From NCBI RefSeq assembly GCF_024347095.1, contig NZ_AP024903.1, positions 1,488,001 to 1,552,000 of the forward strand: 64,000 nt of DNA. The letters run 5' to 3'. A program made the position numbers and the translations under genes. The notes below the pieces were generated by a model. The model saw nothing but the letters and a program-made list of their open reading frames with translations. It was not told where the DNA came from and made no database searches. Below, in pieces: positions 25,944 to 34,473 of this stretch. The stretch comes from Vibrio rhizosphaerae. Lineage in GTDB: Bacteria > Pseudomonadota > Gammaproteobacteria > Enterobacterales > Vibrionaceae. Within the stretch, counting starts at the first letter, position 1, and each line of letters starts with the position of its first letter.

Positions 25944-26402
25944 TTAGGATGATGAACCACCTTGTTGTGCTTTTTTGCTTGGTGAGGTTTGAGTCGGCGC
26001 GGCTAAGCTTTCAGTCGTTTTGGCCCCCTGAAAGTCGACGACTTGTTGCTCCGGGGCTGGTTTTGTCACGCCGTTGAAGCGTCCGCCTTGTTCAATGCTG
26101 ATATCGTCAGTATAGAGTGTGCCATCGACACGACCTTTACTTAAGATTTCAATGCGAGTGGCATAGCAAGTCCCTTGGAAACAGCCGTTGATGATAATAT
26201 GCTCGGCATAAATTTCACCACTGGCAGAGCCGGATTCACTGATGATCAGTGTTTTATCGGTGTGGATCTGACCTTCAATCTTCCCATCAACTTGCATGTT
26301 GCTTTCTACTCGGAACTGGCCATTAATGGCGCAGCCTTCAGCGATGAGAGTTGTAACTGAGCACTGACTCTTTGCTCCACGTTGTTTATCAAAGATTCCC
26401 AT
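25944..26402 (-). CDS. Bactofilin-family polymer-forming cytoskeletal protein
   Basis: A 152-residue protein with the bactofilin (DUF583) beta-helix core between about residues 20 and 115: repeated hydrophobic-glycine turns such as I-N-G-Q-F-R-V, D-G-K-I-E-G-Q-I and S-G-S-A-S-G-E-I. The C-terminal tail is disordered and Q/S-rich. Bactofilins form filaments at the inner membrane and often guide M23 peptidases; here such a peptidase gene lies directly upstream. The start has a strong GGAGGAG ribosome-binding site located inside the peptidase coding region, so the two genes overlap by 97 bp. Confidence 0.85.
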   Translation of the reverse strand: MGIFDKQRGAKSQCSVTTLIAEGCAINGQFRVESNMQVDGKIEGQIHTDKTLIISESGSASGEIYAEHIIINGCFQGTCYATRIEILSKGRVDGTLYTDDISIEQGGRFNGVTKPAPEQQVVDFQGAKTTESLAAPTQTSPSKKAQQGGSSS

Positions 26403-27259
26403 CTTACTCCTCCAACTTTAGTAAAGATCGTATCAAAATTATTGATTCCCCAGAACACAAAGGGTTTGGGATCTAATGAGCGGCCGACAAAGCGAATTTC
26501 ATAATGTAGGTGTGGCCCGGTACTCAATCCTGAATTTCCCACGTAACCAATGATATCGCCTTTATTGACGAACTCGCCCATTTTGACAGCAAATTTATTC
26601 ATATGAGAATAAGAACTGGAAAAGCCGAATGAATGTCTCAATCTTAGGTAATTTCCGGAGCCTTTGACCAAGCTGGGGCGCACCACTTCAACCACGCCGT
26701 CTGCGGGGGCATAAATCGCCGAGCCTTTCGGCGCTGAGAAATCCTGACCCCGGTGAAATTCACTTTTTCCGGTGACCGGATTAATCCGGCGGCCGTAATC
26801 GGAAGACATGCGGGCTTTCTGAACCGGGAAACCATTCGGGATTTGATTGAGCAGGACCATGCGGACTGAAGAGGTGATAGCGGCAGTATCCAGCCGGGAT
26901 TCAAGCGTCGCATCGTCTGAATCTTCCACACCGAGCACTTTTTCCAGATCACTCAGACGATCGGAAACCGTCTGCATTTTTTCTTCACGATCAAGCAGCT
27001 CACTTTGTAAGCCGACCTTGAGTTTTTTGAGGGATGCGACATCTTCAGAAAGAGACATCGACTGATTTTCCAGTTCTCGTTGCTTTGATTTCGCAAAATC
27101 CACTTCGTTCATCAGGTAATAGATGATACCGGCAGTACTCACAATCGCTGCCATCAGGATATAACCCGCACTCTTAATACATTTCTGGTACCAACGGCCG
27201 ACATGGAAATGGCGGGTTCCGTTGATAGAAGATACTGATATAACGAGGTTTTCTTTCAT
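26306..27259 (-). CDS. M23-family peptidoglycan endopeptidase (LytM type)
   Basis: A 317-residue protein: an N-terminal transmembrane anchor (about 35-55), a coiled coil (about 60-110), then a C-terminal LytM domain. The zinc ligands are visible as H-R-G-Q-D (HxxxD, about 169) and G-P-H-L-H-Y-E (HxH, about 248). It would hydrolyse peptide crosslinks in the periplasm. Coupling to the downstream bactofilin gene matches known bactofilin-peptidase pairs involved in cell shape. All catalytic residues are present. Confidence 0.88.
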   Translation of the reverse strand: MKENLVISVSSINGTRHFHVGRWYQKCIKSAGYILMAAIVSTAGIIYYLMNEVDFAKSKQRELENQSMSLSEDVASLKKLKVGLQSELLDREEKMQTVSDRLSDLEKVLGVEDSDDATLESRLDTAAITSSVRMVLLNQIPNGFPVQKARMSSDYGRRINPVTGKSEFHRGQDFSAPKGSAIYAPADGVVEVVRPSLVKGSGNYLRLRHSFGFSSSYSHMNKFAVKMGEFVNKGDIIGYVGNSGLSTGPHLHYEIRFVGRSLDPKPFVFWGINNFDTIFTKVGGVRWESLINNVEQRVSAQLQLSSLKAAPLMASSE

Positions 27260-27385
27260 ACATCATCAGCATTGGTAAATACAATGTCAGGATTCTATCA
27301 GTTTTCTGTCAACGATTGAATTTTCATCAGTGATCTTGAGTGGAAAACTGCAATATTGTGCAAATTTAGCCGAAACCATATGTAG

Positions 27386-27418
27386 CAGCACCGACAGCGC
27401 GAGGGGCTGTCGGTGCTG
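27386..27418. terminator. Strong hairpin between the S41 and M23 peptidase genes
   Basis: A 12-bp perfect stem, CAGCACCGACAG with its complement CTGTCGGTGCTG, around a 9-base loop. There is no long U-run on either strand, so termination efficiency is uncertain. On the minus strand it follows the S41 peptidase gene. Confidence 0.55.
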
Positions 27419-27455
27419 GTCTGATTTAAAAATAATTGTATGACGTGAAAGGCGT

Positions 27456-28883
27456 TCAGCGCGACAACAGACGAATTGCCTGAGCCAGAGCGTGATCCTG
27501 ATGGTGGTTGAGATCGGCTAGTGTCAGGGCTGTGACGGGGATATCCGGGTGGATGCCGATGCCTTCGTAGGATTGATATTGTGTGTCGATGTAAACTTCA
27601 TTGGACAAACTGATTTGCCAGCCATTAGGCAGGGTTTTCACCAAGGCATCCGATAATGCGCCGCTACTGGTCTCGCCCATAAATGTGACTTGTGGCAGCG
27701 CTTTCATCATCATGAGGAAGACTTCTCCGGCACTGACGGTTGTACCGCTGACCAGAATCGTGACGGGACGCGTATAAGCGGGCGTATTGTCTGGAGCTGG
27801 TAAGTCGAGCCAGTGAATTTCACCGTCACCGGCAATGGTTCGGGTGAATTTACCGATGACGCGCTGAGTGACCGGATTAAACCGGCTGGCAAGTGCCAGT
27901 GACACACCATCGGCACCGCCGCCATTGAACCGCATATCAATGATCATGGTCTCTGTATTGCGCATATCCTGCATTGCCTGATCAATCACCTGCGCCATAT
28001 TACTGACCCATTGTTCGGGGTCATCCGGATTTTCACCCGTATCCAGCAGCATCATATTCGGACGAAGATAACCAATTTTGCCTTGATTGAATGTCCCCCA
28101 GACAACACGCTCCGCGCCATATAAAGTATCGGCTGAGTGACCGTTGATGATCCGGACACTACCGGCATCCATTGTTTGTTGTTGCATCAGCGAAATTTGT
28201 GCCAGACGGTCTGCGACGTAGGTGTCAAAGTCACTGATTTCGGTTTGGCTGAGGAAGCCCTGTTGTAATGTCCGTAAGACACCTTTGGGTGGGGCGGGGG
28301 CGTACTCATCGTCGCCGAAAGTCAGGACGACATGATCATCGGAAAAACCGCTGAGCGATGTTTTGATGAGCTGGAGCAGGTCACTTTCGTTGATGTCATC
28401 GCTCAAATCCGGTGCCACTTGTTGATAGACCTGCGCCCAGTCGATGCCGCGCTCCTGAAAGAAAGCGTAATAGTCATGCATCGTCGTCCAGAAGAAATGA
28501 TAAATCTCAACAGGGGATGCATTTGCATCCAGTCGTTGCCCCGGCTGACACTGTGTTGGTAAGGCGGACAGGCGTTCAAATTGCTGTGCAAAAGGGCGGG
28601 CCATCTGGCGGGATGTCAGCGTCATGCCGTCATGAGATAATGTCGCGTTGGGAAAGTAGGTTGTTTGCATGTCGGTTTTGGTCATGGTTTCTGCCAGCAC
28701 ACATCCTTCGCTGTTGAATTGATATATTTTACTTTCTGTATCATCTAACTGATAAATGTCACCGTATCCCTGATGTTTCCAGAGCCCATCAAAATTCACT
28801 GAAGTCTGACAGGCAGCAGCTAAGGTGATGGGAGCAATGCAAATGAACCGGGAAGTATATTTTATCCATGAAGCCGAAATCAT
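27456..28883 (-). CDS. S41-family peptidase, probable lipoprotein
   Basis: A 475-residue protein. The N terminus has a basic, hydrophobic export signal ending T-L-A-A-A-C, a plausible lipobox. The C-terminal catalytic region (residues about 310-470) contains M-I-I-D-M-R-F-N-G-G-G-A-D-G and V-S-G-T-T-V-S-A-G-E-V-F, where the serine of S-A-G-E is the expected nucleophile, followed by G-E-T-S-S-G-A-L-S-D. This is the tail-specific protease/tricorn-core fold without an obvious PDZ domain. The start at 28883 follows AGGACTCACTA; a longer frame from 28997 would bury the signal. The role is probably periplasmic proteolysis. Confidence 0.8.
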   Translation of the reverse strand: MISASWIKYTSRFICIAPITLAAACQTSVNFDGLWKHQGYGDIYQLDDTESKIYQFNSEGCVLAETMTKTDMQTTYFPNATLSHDGMTLTSRQMARPFAQQFERLSALPTQCQPGQRLDANASPVEIYHFFWTTMHDYYAFFQERGIDWAQVYQQVAPDLSDDINESDLLQLIKTSLSGFSDDHVVLTFGDDEYAPAPPKGVLRTLQQGFLSQTEISDFDTYVADRLAQISLMQQQTMDAGSVRIINGHSADTLYGAERVVWGTFNQGKIGYLRPNMMLLDTGENPDDPEQWVSNMAQVIDQAMQDMRNTETMIIDMRFNGGGADGVSLALASRFNPVTQRVIGKFTRTIAGDGEIHWLDLPAPDNTPAYTRPVTILVSGTTVSAGEVFLMMMKALPQVTFMGETSSGALSDALVKTLPNGWQISLSNEVYIDTQYQSYEGIGIHPDIPVTALTLADLNHHQDHALAQAIRLLSR

Positions 28884-29249
28884 TAGTGAGTCCTGTTTTA
28901 TAGTAAATATTCGATATTGAAAGATTGGTATAAAAGTTCCTGAGTAGGTTAAACCAATATTCAACCCGAAAATGTGAAAAAATGATAAAAGGGACAATCA
29001 GACACAATTTGATATATTTCAGTGACTTTACTCGGAAGAATATCAGTTGATAAATAACCGACAGATTGGATTTGTAGTGATGTCTAAGTTGCGATAGGGA
29101 TAGTGAGTGCTTTAAAGCTCTTGTGCTTGATGTCTTAATCTGTAGTTGAGAGATGTCAAAAACGAATCGTATGAGAAGCTATCGACTTTGGTAGGGTTCG
29201 ATTATGATGAACGATAATTTGTGGATACATATATTGAGAGGCGTCATCG

Positions 29250-29525
29250 ATGGGGCGGAATAAAATTCCTCGTGTGATTTGTGGTAAACCTGCGGATAGT
29301 TGTTTCAAACCGAACGGTATTCCGATGAACCAGCTGGCGCAGCTTGATTTAGCCGCGGATGAATTTGAAGCCTTGCGTCTGGTTGATTTGCAGGGGATGC
29401 ATCAGCAGGATGCGGCTGTTGCAATGGGGGTTTCCCGACAAACGCTGGCCAATTTGGTTAAGTCTGCCCGTTTCAAAGTCGCGGACTGTTTAGTCAATGG
29501 TAAAGCATTGATGATGTGCCCTTAA
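29250..29525 (+). CDS. DUF134 (UPF0251) helix-turn-helix protein
   Basis: A 91-residue protein with the family start G-R-N-K-I-P-R-V-I-C, a short cysteine-containing loop (C-G-K-P-A-D-S-C-F), then L-x-x-D-E-F-E-A-L-R-L-V-D-L and a sigma-70 region-4-like helix-turn-helix (Q-Q-D-A-A-V-A-M-G-V-S-R-Q-T-L). Family members are usually next to NifX/NifB-like cluster proteins, as here (30007). It is the likely DNA-binding regulator of that gene, possibly metal or redox responsive through its cysteines. Confidence 0.85.
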   Translation: MGRNKIPRVICGKPADSCFKPNGIPMNQLAQLDLAADEFEALRLVDLQGMHQQDAAVAMGVSRQTLANLVKSARFKVADCLVNGKALMMCP

Positions 29526-29591
29526 GATCAGGCGCTGCTCTTCGTTCTGATCATTCGTTTCGACATTTCACTTTTATATCACCTTTCTGAT

Positions 29592-29633
29592 TAATAACCC
29601 GGTATACAGCCACAGCCGTATACCGGGTTATTA
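29592..29633 (+). terminator. Terminator after the DUF134 gene
   Basis: A 16-bp perfect stem (TAATAACCCGGTATAC and its complement) with a 10-base loop, followed by GTTTTGCTTT. It is likely a Rho-independent terminator. Confidence 0.7.
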
Positions 29634-29740
29634 GTTTTGCTTTCCTGTCCTGTCAATCCGGCACACGTCTGGCGGCACCGATTCTGTTGGTGAACCATTG
29701 ACTGGGCAGACCTGCGGTACCCGGTGTCTTTTTATCACTC

Positions 29741-29794
29741 TTGTCTTTTTATAATTTGCATATGCTATAAAATAGGACTATAAATAGCATATGC
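29741..29794 (+). promoter_or_regulatory. Palindromic operator overlapping a candidate promoter
   Basis: Perfect 11-bp inverted arms GCATATGCTAT (29758-29768) and ATAGCATATGC (29784-29794), separated by 15 bp. A TTGTCT box at 29741 and CTATAA/TATAAA at about 29765 lie at promoter-like spacing, so the palindrome covers the -10 region. It is probably the binding site of the DUF134 protein or another regulator of the NifX-like gene downstream. Confidence 0.5.
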
Positions 29795-29855
29795 CAATTA
29801 ATTGGGTGCAAAAGTCGCACCTTGTCACTGAGAGGGCAGCGTCGGTGTGTGCCGT

Positions 29856-29940
29856 TGTTTATTTCAAAGAACTGTTTATTTCAAAGAACTGTTTATTTCA
29901 AAGCACTGTTTATTTCAAACAACGGTTTATTTCGTTCATG
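29856..29940 (+). repeat. Short tandem repeat of 17 bp in the NifX-like leader
   Basis: Four consecutive copies of TGTTTATTTCAAAGAAC (29856-29872, 29873-29889, 29890-29906, 29907-29923), with one or two changes in the last two, then a degenerate fifth. They lie between the palindrome and the NifX-like gene. No further gene is visible in 29634-30006. Confidence 0.8.
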
Positions 29941-30006
29941 ATTTATGTTGACTCAGCCCATTGATCGGTTGGGTTTGCTCAACATTCAGCACAGGAGTAA
30001 TTTCTG

Positions 30007-30540
30007 ATGATTATTGCGATTCCAGTTAAAGAAGAGCGTATTGCCAACCATTTTACCAAAGCCGACCATTTTATTTTTACGGATGAGTCAGGTGAGATTG
30101 TGGGACGTCAACCAAATCCCGCACAGGCTGCCGGTTGTGCTGGGAAGTCTGCATTACTGGCATTGCTCCAGAGTGAGCGGGTAGAGCGGGTGATTGTCCG
30201 TCAGATTGGTCAGCGGATGCTGAGCCGATTACTCGACAATCAATTTGCCGTCTTTCAAACGCAGACGGGTCGTCAGGAGCTACGGCACCTGATTCAGGCA
30301 GCGGATGAATGGATTCCGCTCACGGATACAAAACAGGGACGTCAGTCGGTCAATTATCAAACCAAGCAACAACAAGGCGGTTGTTGCGGGCATCATCAAC
30401 ATGAACACCATGATCTTGTGCAGACTCATTGTCAGGGCCATCGGTGCTGTGAGACCGGTGAGCCGGGTGAATGTGCAACTCACGAAAGTGCAGGACATCA
30501 GCCACGGCGGCATGGCAAAGGACGTTGTTGCCACTCCTGA
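30007..30540 (+). CDS. NifX/NifB-like (dinitrogenase Fe-Mo cofactor family) protein with His/Cys-rich tail
   Basis: A 177-residue protein. Residues 1-105 match the Fe-Mo cofactor-binding fold: I-I-A-I-P-V-K-E-E-R-I-A-N-H-F at the start, then G-C-A-G-K-S-A-L-L-A-L-L. The last 60 residues are extremely rich in histidine and cysteine (G-G-C-C-G-H-H-Q-H-E-H-H and further C-C pairs), a likely metal-binding tail. No nitrogenase genes are nearby, so it may bind or store an iron-sulfur cluster or metal. It pairs with the DUF134 regulator upstream. Confidence 0.78.
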   Translation: MIIAIPVKEERIANHFTKADHFIFTDESGEIVGRQPNPAQAAGCAGKSALLALLQSERVERVIVRQIGQRMLSRLLDNQFAVFQTQTGRQELRHLIQAADEWIPLTDTKQGRQSVNYQTKQQQGGCCGHHQHEHHDLVQTHCQGHRCCETGEPGECATHESAGHQPRRHGKGRCCHS

Positions 30541-30567
30541 AAAGCGGCGCGATGCATGATCAAAAAT

Positions 30568-30588
30568 GAGAGCCGTCGGGCTCTCATT
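30568..30588 (+). terminator. Hairpin after the NifX-like gene
   Basis: ATGAGAGCC/GGCTCTCAT stem with a GTC-centred loop, between convergent genes. There is no strong U-run, so it is a weak or bidirectional terminator. Confidence 0.5.
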
Positions 30589-30640
30589 GGGAGGGAGGGA
30601 TTGGTGGATGATGCCACAAGAACTAATTTGAGTGACGTTG

Positions 30641-32425
30641 TCACTCAGCCGCCTGTGCCACCCGCTTTTCCTGCTGCTGTAGCTGATACATAGCGCGATA
30701 CCGGCCTTGTGGGAGCGTCATCAACTGGTGATGATCGCCTTGTTCGATAAGGTGGCCATGTTCCAGAACCAAAATCTGATCGGCATGGCGAATGGTGGAC
30801 AGGCGATGAGCCACCACAATCAGCGTCACCTGACCTTGCAGATCGTTCAGTGCTCGCTGGACAACCTGCTCGGTTTCACTATCGACATTCGCTGTGGCTT
30901 CATCGAGTAACAGCACTTTGGGTGAACCGGCCAGAGCACGGGCGATAATCAGTTGTTGACGCTGTCCGGTTGAGAGCCGCAAGCCACCCTCACCGAGCTG
31001 GGTCTGATACCCGTCCTTCATCGCCATAATCACATCATGCAAATGGGCCTTGCGTGCCGCCAGATGTACCGCGGCCTCGCTTAAGTGTCGCCCCATGTCG
31101 ATGTTATCGAAGATCGTTGTGGCGAGAATAAACGGATCCTGAGGAATAAAACTGACCCCCTGACGTAAGGCGTCATGACTAAAATCATTGAGGGGATGCC
31201 CGTCAATACAGATCGTGCCGGACTGCGGCTGATAAAAATTGAGTAACAGACTCATGAAGGTACTTTTGCCGCTGCCGGTGTGTCCGACGATGGCAAAAAA
31301 TTGTCCGGCGCTGATTTCGGCATTGATATCCTGCAAAACCGGATGATCACTCTGATAAGCAAAATTTAAGTTTTTAATCGCCAGATGTCCGGCATCAATC
31401 CGGGTACAGGTGCCTTTCTCGGCGGTAGCTGATGATTCCTGTAGCAGTTCATAGACGCGGTTACCGGCGACAATGGCTTGTTGATACAAGCCGAAGCGTT
31501 GGGTGATTTCGATTAACGGCTCTGAGAATCGTCCCAAATAGTTGAGGTAAGCGTACAGCACCCCGACTTCAGCGACCCCCTGAACCACTTGCAGACCAAA
31601 AAACCACACCACACTTCCCAGGACAATAATACTAAATAAGTTGATTGCCGGACGGAGCAACAAGGATGAAATCGTGACCGTTTTCAGGCGGGTATCGTAA
31701 TAATGCGCATTGATTTGATCAAACTGCGACAGTTTCGCCTGCTGTTGGTTGGTCGCTTGAATCACGGTCATGCCGCTGATGGATTCGTTCATTGTCGCGT
31801 TAATGTCGGAGCGAAAACGACGGCTGTCGGTGACATTTTTGACACTAAAGCGTTGATACAAATAGATGAGTCCGATAACGGTCGGCAGCAGTAAGAGGGC
31901 GACCAGCATCAATTGAATATCTAAAATCGCCATCGCAATCAGGATGCCAATCAGCAGAATAATATTGGTCAGTACATTGGATAAAAACTGTACGTAAATA
32001 TCTTTGATTGATTCGGTATCATTGGTAATCCGGCTCACCAGTTGTCCGGTGCGGGCATAGTCAAAATAGGACATGGGCAAAGACAGAACGTGCTTGAACA
32101 CACGTTTGCGAATATCCAGCACCGCATACAGGGCCATATCCAGAAAACGCAGTGTTTGCCGGTATTTGAGGTAAGTCCCCACGACCGTTGACAGAATAAA
32201 CAAACTGATAATGCCGACAATGGGCCAGAATGGATAATGATCCGGCACAATAAAATCATCGATAAACACTTTACTTAATAGCGGGCCTAACACCTCAAAT
32301 CCTGTTGCGATCACAACCAGAATCAAGGTTTTAATCAATAGCGCTTTATCTGCAAAGACGTAACTCATCAACATGCGTAGCGAGCCCGTGTGTTGATTCT
32401 CCTGCTTAGAATTTTTGAGACTCAT
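30641..32425 (-). CDS. mdlB: Heterodimeric ABC exporter subunit MdlB
   Basis: A 594-residue half-transporter: six transmembrane helices in residues 20-310, then an ATPase with Walker A G-H-T-G-S-G-K-S-T (about 378), signature L-S-T-G-Q-R-Q-Q-L and Walker B V-L-L-L-D-E-A-T-A-N-V-D. The signature reads LSTGQ instead of LSGGQ, while Walker B keeps the catalytic glutamate. It overlaps the upstream partner by 4 bp (ATGA-type) and must pair with it. MdlAB-type exporters expel drugs or lipophilic compounds. Confidence 0.85.
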   Translation of the reverse strand: MSLKNSKQENQHTGSLRMLMSYVFADKALLIKTLILVVIATGFEVLGPLLSKVFIDDFIVPDHYPFWPIVGIISLFILSTVVGTYLKYRQTLRFLDMALYAVLDIRKRVFKHVLSLPMSYFDYARTGQLVSRITNDTESIKDIYVQFLSNVLTNIILLIGILIAMAILDIQLMLVALLLLPTVIGLIYLYQRFSVKNVTDSRRFRSDINATMNESISGMTVIQATNQQQAKLSQFDQINAHYYDTRLKTVTISSLLLRPAINLFSIIVLGSVVWFFGLQVVQGVAEVGVLYAYLNYLGRFSEPLIEITQRFGLYQQAIVAGNRVYELLQESSATAEKGTCTRIDAGHLAIKNLNFAYQSDHPVLQDINAEISAGQFFAIVGHTGSGKSTFMSLLLNFYQPQSGTICIDGHPLNDFSHDALRQGVSFIPQDPFILATTIFDNIDMGRHLSEAAVHLAARKAHLHDVIMAMKDGYQTQLGEGGLRLSTGQRQQLIIARALAGSPKVLLLDEATANVDSETEQVVQRALNDLQGQVTLIVVAHRLSTIRHADQILVLEHGHLIEQGDHHQLMTLPQGRYRAMYQLQQQEKRVAQAAE

Positions 32426-34161
32426 GCGGATACACTCTCCATCGCCTGTTCCATCTGTTGATAGGCAGCCATTCTTGAATACCAGCCATCACCGGCGATT
32501 AATTGCTGATGTTTCCCTCTTTCAATCACTTCACCGTGCGCCATCACCAGAATCTCTTCCGCGTGTTCAACGGCTGACAGACGGTGACTGACGATAATGA
32601 GAGTCTGAGCTTTGCGTTGTCGCAGATGCTGAATGATGATTTTTTCCGTCCGGATATCAACGGCCGAGAGCGCATCATCGAGAATGAGGATCGGCGCATT
32701 ACTGATTAACGCCCGGGCAATGGAAATCCGTTGGCGTTGCCCTCCGGATAGTGTCACGCCTCGCTCTCCGACAGTGGTCTGATAGCCGTCGGGGAATTGG
32801 CGGATGTCCGCGTCAATTGCAGCCAATTGGGCTGCCTGATAGACGGCTTCATCGGTAGCATCCGGGCGTCCCATACGGATGTTTTCCATAATCGTGGCAC
32901 TGAACAGAAACGCATCCTGAGGCACATACGCATAAAGTGCCCGCAGTTGGGACAACGGAATCTGGCGGATAGGGGTGCCACCGACTTGGATGGCGCCTTC
33001 ACCGGATTCCCAATAGCGCATTAAAAGCTGGAGCAGGGTTGATTTGCCCGCACCGGTGGCACCGACAATGCCGAAAACGCGGTTTTCTTTTAAACGAAAC
33101 GAAACATTTTTCAGGCTAGGCTGAGCCGTCTCCGGATAATGAAACGTCAGATGACTGACCGTCACACGATAACCTTTGGGGGTGAACTGACCGTGGTCTT
33201 CAATGGTATCGGGTAAGGTGAGTAATTCATTGAGACGTCCGATGGCTGCGTTGCCGCGTTGCAAAATATTCATGAGCCAACCGAAGGCAAACATGGGCCA
33301 GATCAACTCCGATAAATACAGCGTGAAGCTGGTTAATTGCCCGATCGTTAACTGACCTGCGTGAATTTGCCAGCCTCCGGCGAGTAAGACAATCAGCAAA
33401 GCTGCACCGAGACTCAGTTGAATGATGGGATCAAACAAGGCTTCTGAACGCTGGACTTGGTAGGTACTGCTGGCGGCCTGTTCTGCAATCTGATCAAACT
33501 GTTTGGCTTCAATCGACTCTCTGCCCATCGATTTAATCATGCGAATGCCCGTCATGGCTTGTTGTGTCTGCTCATTCAACGAGGAAAACCGATCAAGAGT
33601 CGTTTTGAACTGGTGATGAATCTTGCTGGACAGACGATAAAAGCCGAAGCCCATCAACGGAAAGGGGAGGATCGCTAAGGCGGCGAGTCGCCAGTCGATA
33701 AAGACAAACATCATCACAAGGACCAGTATAAAGGTCAGCAGCCCGTCAAAGCCCGATAGAATCCCTTCACCGGCGGCAATTTCAACCGCATCAATATCAT
33801 TGGTGGCTCGCGCCATCAAATCCCCGGTTGAGTGGTGATTGTAGAAGGCCTGTCCTTGCCGGGTCAGACGTTGATAAAACTGCTGACGCAGGAGATTACC
33901 CAGCTTATAGGAGGTGCCGAATAGCATCCGTCGCCAGCCGTAACGAAGCAGGTAGACGATAAGGCTCGCGAGCAACAGGCCGAGTAACTGGTACTTTGCT
34001 TGTGTCATGCTCCGGGTGGCAAGCAGATGGTCAACGGTTTGACCGATAAACCATGGAATGGCCATATTGATCAGCGCGACAATGACGAGCATGAGCAACG
34101 CTAATGTGTAAGTAAACCAATAGCGGCGAAAGAACCATCCCAAGTGTTGAAATAATTGCAT
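32422..34161 (-). CDS. mdlA: Heterodimeric ABC exporter subunit MdlA
   Basis: A 579-residue half-transporter starting M-Q-L-F-Q-H-L-G-W-F-F-R-R-Y-W, which resembles the MdlA N terminus. Six helices are followed by Walker A G-A-T-G-A-G-K-S-T, signature L-S-G-G-Q-R-Q-R-I-S and Walker B I-L-I-L-D-D-A-L-S-A-V-D. The residue after Walker B is aspartate rather than glutamate, the usual sign of a degenerate ATP site in heterodimeric exporters. A longer frame to 34212 adds 17 polar residues and was not used. Confidence 0.85.
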   Translation of the reverse strand: MQLFQHLGWFFRRYWFTYTLALLMLVIVALINMAIPWFIGQTVDHLLATRSMTQAKYQLLGLLLASLIVYLLRYGWRRMLFGTSYKLGNLLRQQFYQRLTRQGQAFYNHHSTGDLMARATNDIDAVEIAAGEGILSGFDGLLTFILVLVMMFVFIDWRLAALAILPFPLMGFGFYRLSSKIHHQFKTTLDRFSSLNEQTQQAMTGIRMIKSMGRESIEAKQFDQIAEQAASSTYQVQRSEALFDPIIQLSLGAALLIVLLAGGWQIHAGQLTIGQLTSFTLYLSELIWPMFAFGWLMNILQRGNAAIGRLNELLTLPDTIEDHGQFTPKGYRVTVSHLTFHYPETAQPSLKNVSFRLKENRVFGIVGATGAGKSTLLQLLMRYWESGEGAIQVGGTPIRQIPLSQLRALYAYVPQDAFLFSATIMENIRMGRPDATDEAVYQAAQLAAIDADIRQFPDGYQTTVGERGVTLSGGQRQRISIARALISNAPILILDDALSAVDIRTEKIIIQHLRQRKAQTLIIVSHRLSAVEHAEEILVMAHGEVIERGKHQQLIAGDGWYSRMAAYQQMEQAMESVSA

Positions 34162-34473
34162 GTAATTTGTTATCCGGTGTGAGCGGTTTATTCTCTTTTC
34201 CAGACCGCTCATATTGAGTAGGTTGCATTTTTATCAGCAACATTCTTACTAAACCAAGTCATCTTGTCTAGTCAGGTGTCGTGAAACGGGCTGCATTTGT
34301 TGTGGTCTTGTTTGTCTGTCCCGGTGCATGACGGCTTCAGAATTGTAGGTTGCCGAATCTGTTTGGGCTGTGAAGTCAATGTTTTTGGCGCGTATTGCCG
34401 AGACTTTGGGTATAGTAATCTTTTCTGCCTGCCGTTAAACTTTGGCCAGTTTTTTTATCAATCAGGTTGCTTT

